From Priapulus caudatus (Eukaryota > Priapulida > Priapulimorpha > Priapulimorphida > Priapulidae), in NCBI RefSeq assembly GCF_000485595.1, contig NW_014577154.1, forward strand, positions 412,755 through 454,818: a stretch of DNA of 42,064 nt. Reading direction: 5' to 3'. Numbering within the stretch: the stretch's first letter is position 1; each line of letters opens with the position of its first letter. Under the pieces are notes generated by a model. The model saw only the letters and a list, made by a program, of their open reading frames with translations, searched no databases and was not told the origin of the DNA. This document shows, piece after piece, positions 33,112 through 42,064 of this stretch. The translations under genes and the position numbers were made by a program.

Positions 33112-33654
33112 TACCCCGATGGCTACAATACGCTGGCGTACCACGCTAGGAACACGCTAGAAAGAACGCTGGGCGCGCATAGCAGACTCGTTCAGCACTC
33201 GTTCAGCACGCCCATATTCGCTTGCAGTTGCTGACATGCGTTAGAAGCACGCTAGAGTGTGCGCTAAGGTGTTGCGCTAGGTGGTCGCGTTGACACGCTC
33301 AAGCGACGAACATACAGACGAATACGCCAGCCGTGTGCTCCCGCTGGGTCTGGCGTGATCCAGCGGGCCTTGCGCGGTGTCTGGCTGTCTCTTCTGGCGT
33401 TGTACCTTCAGTGGCGTCCGAGCTCGCGGCGCACAATTTGTTGACATTGCTGCAAAAAATCGCCGACGGCACAGCGCCGCGCACGGAGCGAATGTACAAC
33501 GAATGCATAGGCGTGGTCGGCAGCGGCGCTCGCGATCGAACGTAGTAACCGAATGCTTGACGGCAGGCCAGCGATAACGACAACGCACCTGGCCAAAATT
33601 GCTGAATTTTTCAGGTGCGCGGCGCCGTATCGCTCGGTAATGTGTGACTGGGCC

Positions 33655-34010
33655 TATACGACAGGGTGTCTATTCTTGTAAGAAGCTGTTTTGACTGTGT
33701 AAGCTACCATCTCTATGCGTAGCACCGAACATGTCCTTTATGAGGCCAGGTGTACTATTCTGGTAGAAGGCTGTAACTGTGCAACTACCACTCTAGCGTA
33801 GCACCGAACATGTCCTTTATAGACAGGTGTCTATTCTGTAGAAGCTGTTAACTGTGCAACTACCACTCTTAGTATCTAGCGTAGTGCCAATCGTGCCCTT
33901 TATACTTATAGACAGGGGTCTGTTATATAGAGGTGCTTCAATTGTGTGACTGCTGCTCTAGAGAAACACTGAAAGTGTTTTTTATAGACAGTTCTCTGCT
34001 ATATAGTGGT
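33655..34010. repeat. ~85-bp tandem array (right of Harbinger element)
   Basis: Four to five degenerate units share GTAGCACCGAACATGTCCTT, TATAGACAGGTGTCTATTCT, GTAGAAGCTGTT and GTGCAACTACCACTCT. Divergence increases to the right. The same units flank the transposon on its left. Confidence 0.85.
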
Positions 34011-34062
34011 GTCCACTAACACAGGTGTGATTGTAAATAGGTTATTTTTCCATTCTTGCCAA

Positions 34063-35301
34063 TTTTTAGCTCATCTGACGAAGTCAGATGCAGCTTGTAG
34101 AATCGCATGATCATGCGTGCGTGCGTCCGTCAACAGTTGGGCACATAATCTAAATGGCTCTGACGTAACGGTTCGAAATGTCGGGAAGTGGGGGGGGGGG
34201 GTAATTCCCGAAAACGAGTTGGGTATTGTCGAAGCTGGGGTCAAAGGTCAAAGGTCAGAGGTGGTTAAAATAAGTGGGAACATCCTCCTTAGACTTAAGG
34301 TTCGGGACGAAATGCAGAGTTGGCGGCACAAATGCTAAACGGCTTTGAACCTAGGCTCGTGATGATGTTCGGTGTGTAGGCCATTATGGTAGGATAAAGC
34401 GCATCACCTGTGCGCGAAATTGAAAGGTCAGCAGGTCAAAGGTCAATGGGGGCAACAGGGCAGATTTTTAGACATTTTCTGAGGATCATTGGTCTGACGG
34501 AGCGAGTTGAAAAACTTTGTTTTAGCGAGTGACCTACCATTTTTTATGGCTTTATTGAAAGGACCACTGACAATGTACTTCCACTGAGAATCGAAAGCAG
34601 TAAGGTCCGGATAACCTTTTGACGCCTCAGCGAGGCGGGTTAAACATGGATTTGTTTACTTAGAAAGAATTTGACTGCGCGGTTTTGCTAGTACGAATCT
34701 AATACATGCCTGGATAATTGGATGTATGAGGCTACAATGTCACCAATGTGAATCTTCAAAAACTAAATTTGGTTTGAAGAAGGTTATGCTCCTGTAAATC
34801 GTTATAATTCTATGGGGTATTCTGTGCTGTCAGTGTGTTCACATGTAACTTACCGACTGCAGTTGCCCACTGCCAGTGCATGTGGTGGTGATCAAGTACT
34901 GTGTAGTTTTTGCCCTGCGTAATAGTTACAGGTGCCAGCTCTCTACTTTCAAGCCTGTTAAGGCTTGCGTAGGTAAATGGTGAGTGCTTGACCTATTCTG
35001 TCTATGCAAATAAGTATTTGTTGCGTACTACCGTAGCGATGGGAGCTTCCATCTTTAATCTTAAGACACTTAAACGACGTGCCATCCTCGTGGCAACTTC
35101 ATAACGATCCCAACGAAACATTCCTTCGAGAAGGCGTTGCCTTGATAACCGAATCCTAGGCCTTCCACTGTTTCGGCCGCATGGAACACATTTGGACTAA
35201 AACACTCCCGGGTTTACTGAAATCCCAGCGCCGACTCCACCACCAGAAGTTCCGGACAGAGGACGTGAGATGAGCGCTGTCGCCCGCGCACTTGTTTAAT
35301 G
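34063..35301. mobile_element. Dispersed repeat family A, copy 2 (about 1.24 kb)
   Basis: This is in the same orientation as 7299-8995 and alignable along its length. It begins TTTTTAGCTCATCTGACGAA; CATCTGAC..GTCAGATG forms a small terminal hairpin. It ends GCGCACTTGTTTAAT. Three AGGTCA-type half-sites with 1-nt spacing lie at 34238-34257, and another cluster lies at 34425-34445. No protein-coding frame of its own was recognised. Confidence 0.75.
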
Positions 35302-35550
35302 TTACAGATGGCGAAGCCATGGCAACCACGTAAACTGGGGTCCACGTGACAGTCTGATTCATTTTTAAACACTGTTCATAATCAGTGTAATTGGGCTTGA
35401 CTATGCCTCGTGTTGGGCGTTTTCCGACTTAAAGTTATGTAAATCTGGGAGACCTACCACTAGCGTGGTGACTGTATCTACATTGGGTTTCGTTGCTGCC
35501 TGGTTGCATCGCACACAGCAAACTCGTCACACACCATTCCCAGCGATTCT

Positions 35551-35816
35551 AGGACAACTACCCCCTGGACAACTACGCACCCGGCACCGACAACTATCCC
35601 CCGAACACCTACCACCAAGGAAATTACCCACCAGGAGAAGTTACCCACCGGAGCCCCAGATTTACCCACCCAAGACAATTACGCCACACAGGACAATTAC
35701 CCACCAGGACAATTACCCCCCAGACAATTACCCCACAGACAAATACCCCCGGTACGAATTACCCACCAGGACAGACAATTACCCACCCAGGCACAATACG
35801 CCCACCTAACCTTTCC
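35551..35816. repeat. Minisatellite array B, forward (core ACAATTACCCACCAGG)
   Basis: Fifteen or more degenerate copies of a roughly 15-17 bp core (GACAATTACCCACCAG) are present. Frames across it read DNYPP/GQLPP-type repeats and are not genes. The same core occurs in reverse orientation at 36801-36982. Confidence 0.85.
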
Positions 35817-36800
35817 AATAAGGGAAAAATCCCCCCTTCCGTGAAATTTTGTCCGTGCATAATCATCCTGAAAATTTAGTCTGGAAAAGAGAGAAATGGC
35901 CTACCCCAGTGTGTTCAGAGAAGCAGCGGTCGTCGATAATTTGGGAGAGGGGGGGGAGTCACCGCTTAACCGCCTCGCCATAATGACGGACATGTGTTAT
36001 TCCCTAACTGACTAGCTTGCTCATGTACGTATGTTATGTAATTCTGTTTGTGGCGTATGTGCGTATATGTGGCTGTGCTGTGTGCGCGTGCGTGCGTGGC
36101 TGTGTGTGTACGTGAGTGAATATGACTGATTTACAAGCAATTGATTACAAGATTTAATTACTTGTGTGAAGTGGGGGGGGGGGGCAATGCCCACAAAAAT
36201 GCGTTTTTATTTTGATGCACAAATAGTGCAATTTGAACGTCATTAATTCTAAAAGGTCATGCTATCTGCATTTTTCGCTAGCATTATTTCTAGTAGGATT
36301 GATGATATTTTATCAGCAATAGTTGGCACCACATGTGCAAATTACATCCACTAGTTACTGCAAAAATATACGTACTTATGTCATTTTCACAGCGTGAGTA
36401 TATAAAATTGCGTTTTATAATGGTCATGTAATCTGGCCACTGTGTGAAGTACTGTATATTTGCATATGTACAGTACCCTTCTTCAACTTGTGAAATAGTT
36501 ATAACAATAATTTCAGACAGTGCTGCGCAAAAAAATGAAACAATGGCATCTCTGAATCTTGTGTAATTGAATAGATATTATGTGACTAACAGTTTCGCTT
36601 AATACATAAGTCGGCAAATACTTAATTAAGTTCAAAATATCGGCAGTGAATCAGCAGAATGGTTGAATTTGAAATTATGAATCATGAAGTGGTCCTTTAG
36701 AATGAATCATCAATTACTGTAACGGTGGTTGTGTGTGGGGTGGGGTGGGGGGGGGGCGTAGCGGTATGGGAGGGGGGGTGGGGTTTAAATTGCCCTGAGG
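35817..36800. other. Spacer between the inverted minisatellites
   Basis: AT-rich sequence with poly-G runs at about 35948, 36172 and 36748 and a GTGTGC-type simple repeat near 36060-36115. No exon or recognisable element was seen. Confidence 0.5.
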
Positions 36801-36982
36801 GGGGGGTAATTGTCCGATGGTCGCTGGTGTAATTGTCCCGGCGTGGGTAATTGTCTGTGTGGGTAATTTCGGGGGGTAGTTTGTCCTATGGGTAATTGTC
36901 CTGGTGGGTAATTGTCTCTGGTTTAATTCGTGCTGGTGGGTAATTGTCCGGGTGGGTAATTGTCCAGTGGGTAGTTGTCCGG
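36801..36982. repeat. Minisatellite array B, reverse (core CCTGGTGGGTAATTGT)
   Basis: About ten to twelve degenerate units are complementary to the array at 35551-35816 and separated from it by about 985 bp. The minus-strand open frame over it (GQLPTGQLPTRTITH) is repeat translation. Confidence 0.85.
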
Positions 36983-36999
36983 ATACGATTCCCAGCATC

Positions 37000-37796
37000 A
37001 ATCCAGGTTGCAGTTAGGAAACAGTCGAGACTTCATTCACTTAATCTATGCACATCGTACCTAGTGTCCACCTGCATATATCTCTGTTTGTGAGCGGGAG
37101 ATATATCCATCTATCTATGCTTAGCAGAAGGTGGTTATTATCAAAAGAATATAAGGGTTTTGTAGCGGTTTATGCTATTTATATACTCGCCCTTGATAAT
37201 TCCCATATATTATAATGATGGACTTGCCCCTTTTAAAGAGTTTTAATGGCTAAATGATTACAGCTAAACATCTATGGTTTAATTCTCTCGGTGAAGTGGG
37301 TGCTAACGTGCTACTGTGTACCCCTTGCAGTTGCAGAAGATCTAGAAGAGCTGCTCATAGATCGATAGCGATTGCTGTGAATTACAGTGTCGCGAGCCCT
37401 TTCCTCGTGCCGTACGATTGCTTAGTTAGCAACTCTCGAGTGCTCGGCTGTGTGCCGGCAAGTGCCTCCTGAAATGTTCGTCATCCCGATTCTCGCTTGT
37501 ACGGTTTCGTCGATGGTTGCATTTGCTTGCGCCTGTCTTGACGCTGACGAGTTCGTTCATATACTCGGTGCGTGCTTATAATTGGCTGCACGTATAAGGA
37601 ACTAACACCGATCCTCGTGGTATTGTGCATTAAACAAGTATCATGTCGGTGCGTCTTACGCATGTGATGCATCTTGTGTGTCATGAATACACAGTTCTTG
37701 TGTAATGTGTGACACACAAGTTTCACATCTTGCGTGTTCGAACTTTATTGTATCTAGTTCTATAGTGTATTACATAAGTATCCTGACTATGTAAAT
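37000..37796. other. TMEM63-like intron sequence, no gene recognised
   Basis: Short open frames occur on both strands without recognisable motifs. Nothing here matches the expected TMEM63 protein. Confidence 0.4.
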
Positions 37797-38145
37797 CTCT
37801 GTCTCTCTCTCTCACGCTCTCTCTCTCGCTCGTCTTGCATTCATTCTCTCTCTCTCTCTCTCCCCTCTCTCATCTCTGAGGCCTCTCTCTCTCTCTTTTC
37901 CTCCTGTCCTCTCCCCTCGATCTCTTTCTTTATCTCTTTCTCCTCTCTCCCTCTCTCTATCTCCCCCTTTCTCTATTGTTCTCCCTCTGTCACTCGCTTC
38001 CGACTCTCTCTCGCTCTTCTTTTCTTTCTCATGCTCTATCGCTCTTCCTCCGTTTCTCTCTCATGCTCGATCTCTCCTTCTCCGTTTTACTCTCTTGCTT
38101 GATCTATCTTTCTCCCTCTTTCCCTCTCTCCCTCTCTCCCACTCG
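37797..38145. repeat. (CT)n-rich tract before TMEM63-like exon 2
   Basis: About 350 bp of interrupted CTCTCT sequence ends some 110 bp before the acceptor of the exon at 38259. Ser/Leu-rich frames across it are not genes. Confidence 0.9.
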
Positions 38146-38258
38146 CCAGGGGAGGAACACGTACACGCGCCGTATTCTGTATGGCAGCTGCTCACGTCAG
38201 AGACCTACAACAACGTTGTCACCGCGTTTCTAATCAAATTGCTCTCACGTCGTTACAG

Positions 38259-38341
38259 CTTCTGCTTATCCTCTTCACCGTGCTCAGGAAGACGGCCTGG
38301 AACTACGGTCGGCTCGCTCTCGTGCCGCAGAGCGAGCAGAG
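38259..38341 (+). CDS. TMEM63: TMEM63/CSC1-like channel, second coding exon
   Basis: An acceptor TCGTTACAG (ends 38258) opens a phase-0 exon coding LLLILFTVLRKTAWNYGRLA followed by LVPQSEQ. It ends with two bases before a GTGAGT donor at 38342. Joined to the exon at 26170-26376 it completes the first membrane helix and the conserved WxYGRxALV stretch at its cytoplasmic end, with the same spacing as in human TMEM63 proteins. The intron between them is about 11.9 kb and contains the duplicated first exon, the Harbinger element and several repeats. The match in phase and length makes the join convincing. Confidence 0.85.
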
Positions 38342-40518
38342 GTGAGTCCCTCGTCGATGGTACGGAAGCTGCGATGTTGCTAGAGTACAGCCTGCAGCGG
38401 AGGATGCTCGGTTGTTGCATCTCCTAGTTGCATGCGCGGCTCATGCTGTAGTTGCGAGTTCACTGTTCTGTGGGTGCATGCGTGCGTGAGTGCGTGCGTG
38501 CGTTAGTGCGGCGTGTATGTGTTGTGTGGCGTAACGTGGCGTTGTTTGCGTGAAATCAAATTGTTGCGAATGTTGCGTGTCAGAAATCATTTATGAGTTT
38601 CTAGGTAGAATGAAGTGATGTGTCCATGTATATATAATATACACTTGTTTCTGCTACTTCTCATAAGGAGCAGTTCAGTTGTCATTGACTGTATAAGTTG
38701 TAAGTTTGTAACTATAATAAGACAGTTTGTTTTAATGTCTAGAAATAATTACGTATAGGCGGTTACCATTCGCTCATCCACTAGCTATCTGTGAAGCACT
38801 ATGTAATCGGCGTGGTTAGTTCACTCTGTCGATTTATTCTGTCAAAATACATTTAGAAGGGTTTCGTTGATTAGCCGACGTAAGCACAGTTACGATCAAG
38901 CAATCCCAGTCTACATGTCACCGCGGATATAAATGGTACTGTGAGAGCGGGACGTACTATAGTATGGCCAATCAATAGTAATGGTGTTATATACGACTAC
39001 GAGGTGACATACATCCTGATCGTATATAACGCCATAGTGAATATAACCCAGTTCCAGTTGTTTCACGTGCCAGAGCTTTCCCTGGTACAAAAAAACTCGT
39101 GTTAGTATGGTTTATATTTTTATTTTATGAGATGCTATATATTTAATTACATTTTAATATCTACTAATTGTTATAGTTAGTAGTTATTTGTTCTCCCCAG
39201 TTAGCAATTTCATTATTAAACTAGCCGGATAAAGACGTTATTAATAAAACAACTGGTGACAAAGACACGATTTGCTTTACAAGGAAATCGTGATTTCTTC
39301 TCACCGTTTCCCAACGTATTAATATGCGTCTGCGCACGCAAATAAACTAATAACTGCCAAAACGCTCTGCGTTCAACTCAACCCCACCTTAAATCGTCGA
39401 TTAGTGCGTTTGTAAACGCGATAATACGAGCTGTCAATGTCGTTTATGATGGGTGTTGCGATACGGCTGCCGCGTGCCCCCGGCCGACCATCATAATGAC
39501 TTCATCAGTATAAGCTTCGCTCGCTGCCTCGCAAGGCACTCGCGGATATACTGACCCAGATAGAAAGAACGGTGATCGTCTCGCCGATATAGAATCGGCA
39601 CACGCCGAAAAACACGGACAAATTACGAGGTTGTGTCAATGCGTGCTGCACTTGAGAGCAGCGTGTGCGCGCGTGCGTAGTTTTCCAACGTCCGCGAGGC
39701 CCGGCGGAATCGTACATGTCACTGTATACGTCGCGCACGATGTTTTATTGATGAGAAATCCCTCGTATCGAGTGAATTGGCTCCAATGTTGTGCAGACTT
39801 GTGAGTATATACTCTGGTGCTGATAGCGTCGTCGTATATCTGGTGATTCATCGACGGCAGAAAGCCGGCCGTCTTACGTTCGAAGCTGCCCGCGATGTGC
39901 ATCTTCTTTATACCTGCAATATTACACTGCATGGATGCATACAGTTATCCAGAGTTTAAATTGCACCTCTCTCTCTCTCTAATTACGCGTGTTCAGTATG
40001 AATGAGCTTCCGCGCTTTGTTTTTCCCCCAACCCCATGCAGCGGTTGGTTTCATGCTATCAGGAGCCCATAAATTGGATAAATTCTATAATCTATATATA
40101 TCAGTCATGTAATCTGGATATTATCGCATTGTTTCAGCTTGTTTCAGCTTTGGTGGGCGGTGAGGTTTCTAAATCAATGCACCCAATTATCTACATATTT
40201 TTCCCACATACAATAACACATCAACAATCAGATGCGTATAGTTGATGCCAAATATTCAAAATAATATTAAAATAATATTATAATATAATCAAATGCAGCA
40301 TTGCCATATAAACCTGGCCTGTGTATTTTGAAGTCACTATAGTCGAGTCTAGTGGTATGGTGTCGCTAGGTGATGTGTACGTATGTGGTGTGTACTTACG
40401 CAATAGTTTAATGTCGTGAAAAGTTCGTATATGCTGATTATTGCCCGTCCCTATGATTTCTCCTGCATGCGTTGATGTTGTAGCTGTCGGTGTTTAACGT
40501 GTGGTTTCTCTGTTCCAG
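38342..40518. other. TMEM63-like intron, no further gene recognised
   Basis: A GTGC-rich simple repeat lies at about 38475-38510. A 14-bp inverted repeat lies at 38983-38996 and 39020-39033 (GGTGTTATATACGA against TCGTATATAACGCC, one wobble). No supported exon was seen, nor any gene on the other strand. Confidence 0.45.
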
Positions 40519-40551
40519 GTCACTAGTCAGGAATAGCAGTGGATATAATGT
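40519..40551 (+). CDS. Candidate 33-nt TMEM63-like microexon
   Basis: TCTCTGTTCCAG provides a good acceptor and GTGAGC a good donor. The phase fits the two bases left by the exon at 38341, giving R-SLVRNSSGYN-. That position is a variable Ser-rich loop in TMEM63 proteins, so no conserved residues can confirm it. Confidence 0.3.
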
Positions 40552-41069
40552 GTGAGCTTAGTTTTATTTTTATTTTCATTTCATCTATGATAACTATTAT
40601 TAGCGCCTATACGTACGAATATGCACTTAAGTTTTTTCTTGTAAACCAAGCACCTATTTTACTTTAATTCCTTTTCTGGCTGCACGGCATGCTATAATTT
40701 TTTACTTGTATGGGACGTGATTCTACTTAGTAGATTGTATTTATGTTGTTGATATATATATGCGATTTGTAATGTCATTGGTAATAATGCTGCTGCTACT
40801 TGAGGGCTGATTCAGGTAAGACTTGGTAAGATATATTATTCAAATCATTATCCCCTCGTAAATTCCATGACAACATAGTTTATATACAATTGTCGTTGAA
40901 TAATAGATAGGGGGGACCATGCATACAGGTGTTCCATTTTCCTATTCACTTGTTAGTGTAAATGATTAATGACCTGTGTACATTTTTGAATTGGAACATT
41001 TAAGTACGTGTTGAGCTTACTTGCTGCCTTTGTCATTCGCCAAGTTTCTGAGAAACTGAACGTATATAG

Positions 41070-41096
41070 GGATAAATAAAACCAATATATATACAA

Positions 41097-41129
<33 letters not shown>

Positions 41130-41150
41130 ATATATATATTATATATATGG
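41070..41150. repeat. (AT)n microsatellite
   Basis: ATATATAT runs with short interruptions. The nearby open frame has no recognisable product. Confidence 0.95.
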
Positions 41151-41799
41151 CCTTTAAACAAAAGCCATTATTTGATTGCGTTCAATACATTATAAAAGCT
41201 GAATTTTTAATAGTTTTTGAAACTTTACACTCGATTTTCACTTGGCATGAGCACGTGATGAGGTCTCGTTGTATTATAAAAAATCTAAGTCACACTTTCT
41301 ACCGATCTATATATAGCACATATTATATCTTCCATCAGCGGTATCTGCATGCACGGCCCTTACCTCGCCTCGCGCTATAGATTAAACATTCAGTATGAGG
41401 AATATGACTGGCAGTAGTACGTGTGTATTGGTACTGTATGATGGGGTTCACACGACAATTATACAGTGGGCTGAGATGGTAGAGTGCAAATCTATGATGA
41501 CACATGAATATTTCATTTAGCTAGTCTACCGTTCTCTGTCACTGTACGCAATTATTTACGTGGATAATAGGTGGCACCCAATCTACATATATCTACTTAT
41601 TTACATGCATATTATTAATGCATATGCATGCATGCATGAGTTTCATCTTGTTGAAAGTATTATGCAATTTGCAATGAGCTAGGTCTACCTTATTATTGAT
41701 ACTAGGATATTAGATTGAATTTTTTTAATTACACACTTGTTTCCGTTACACACGCACGCACACGAATAATGATCGATCCAAATTGAACTAGAGCACTCG

Positions 41800-42064
41800 G
41801 AGAGCGCAGACCTCCGCCAAGACAACTGTGAAAAATTTAATTAATTAATTAATTAATTAAATAATTAATTGCATCCGGATCACCACCAAAATGTAATCAA
41901 TTCTAAGTTACCCCATTTCTGACGTATCCTGAAAATTTAATTAATTAATTAATTAATTAATTGGATCGGGATCACGACAAAAATGTAATCAATTGTAAGT
42001 TACCCCATTTCTGACCTATATCCTGAAAATTTTATTAATTAATTAATTAATTAATTGGATCGGG
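41800..42064. repeat. ~100-bp tandem repeat with (TTAA)n spacer, cut by window end
   Basis: Two full units and a third beginning share AAAATGTAATCAATT, AAGTTACCCCATTTCTGACS, TATCCTGAAAATTT and TTAATTAATTAATTAATT runs, followed by GGATCGGGATCAC. The leader GCAGACCTCCGCCAAGA precedes the first unit. Similar repeats are, to my knowledge, common in marine invertebrate genomes. Confidence 0.85.

Larger units (their letters stand above)
28176..33654. mobile_element. PIF/Harbinger DNA transposon (with gap and nested LINE end)
   Basis: Terminal inverted repeats GGCCCAGTCACACAT (28176-28190) and ATGTGTGACTGGGCC (33640-33654) are perfect over 15 bp and imperfect further in. Subterminal GC-rich repeats occur at both ends (AACGAATGCACAGCGTGTTG, CGCGCATGCAC, CACGCTAG), as expected for transposase binding regions. 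Two convergent genes lie inside: a plus-strand MADF/Myb-like gene and a minus-strand DDE transposase. The flanks are the ~85-bp array; the pre-insertion site CCTTTATAG suggests a TTA/TWA target, though the right flank lacks one base. The element lies in the first coding intron of the TMEM63-like gene. The length of about 5.5 kb includes a 25-N gap and a repeated left end, so the true length is uncertain. Confidence 0.88.

Noticed and set aside
35465-35809. A Pro/Tyr-rich secreted or structural protein (DNYPP repeats)
   Set aside because: The repeats reflect the 16-bp minisatellite in all frames, and the frame has no signal peptide or splice context.
37976-38427. Ser/Leu-rich open frames before and over the exon at 38259
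   Set aside because: They come from the CT-rich tract, and their reading frame over the exon does not match the TMEM63 frame.
39505-39932. Open frames on both strands in a CpG-containing stretch, considered as a gene or promoter
   Set aside because: No domain, splice pattern or core promoter motif was recognised.
1-42064. tRNA, rRNA or other structured RNA genes
   Set aside because: No cloverleaf with A/B boxes or rRNA-like sequence was recognised by eye; a covariance-model scan could not be run here.

Overview
This window is eukaryotic, animal-type nuclear DNA. It has introns with GT..AG borders, scattered short exons, dense interspersed and tandem repeats, and TTAGGG-type interstitial telomeric motifs. 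The proteins are metazoan (EXT2, a TMEM63/CSC1-like channel, and an IHO1/Mer2-like meiotic protein). The repeat content (PIF/Harbinger and LINE elements, several MITE families, AATTAATTAATT-linked tandem repeats) fits a marine invertebrate, probably a lophotrochozoan, a basal deuterostome or another non-arthropod lineage. The species cannot be named from sequence alone. The scaffold has two runs of Ns (18078-18087 and 29848-29872), and there are signs of uncollapsed or unpolished assembly between about 25.1 and 30.2 kb.

Layout. (1) About 1-4870, plus strand: the last eight coding exons of EXT2 (heparan sulfate polymerase), ending in a stop codon. The introns hold a CT microsatellite, a 43-bp minisatellite and a palindromic MITE. 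(2) About 4871-9268: intergenic, with a perfect 21-bp hairpin, a TTAGGG-bearing inverted-repeat element and a copy of a roughly 1.2-1.7 kb interspersed repeat. (3) 9269-17217, minus strand: a complete 11-coding-exon gene that I could phase exon by exon (657 aa). Its ends and a central RAKDK motif match IHO1 (CCDC36), the Mer2-family protein that promotes meiotic double-strand breaks. One intron carries a satellite of about 150 bp. (4) About 17.3-26.1 kb: intergenic and repeat-rich. It contains a gap next to a telomeric array, a near-perfect telomeric palindrome, a 3'-truncated LINE and two fold-back elements. (5) 26170-38341 and beyond, plus strand: the 5' end of a TMEM63/CSC1-like gene. The first coding exon (26170-26376) is followed by a degraded duplicate copy, a roughly 5.5 kb PIF/Harbinger transposon sitting in an array of about 85-bp repeats, a second copy of the interspersed repeat, two oppositely oriented minisatellite arrays and a CT-rich tract. 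The second coding exon is at 38259-38341. Later exons lie mostly outside the window. (6) 38.3-42.06 kb: AT-rich intron, ending in a tandem repeat of about 100 bp.

The three genes have no obvious shared pathway (heparan sulfate synthesis, meiotic recombination, mechanosensitive channel); their adjacency is simply the local gene order. I found no clearly new multi-gene system. The most interesting items are the invertebrate IHO1/Mer2-like gene, a MITE family that carries telomeric repeats, and a dispersed repeat that conserves triple DR1 nuclear-receptor half-sites.
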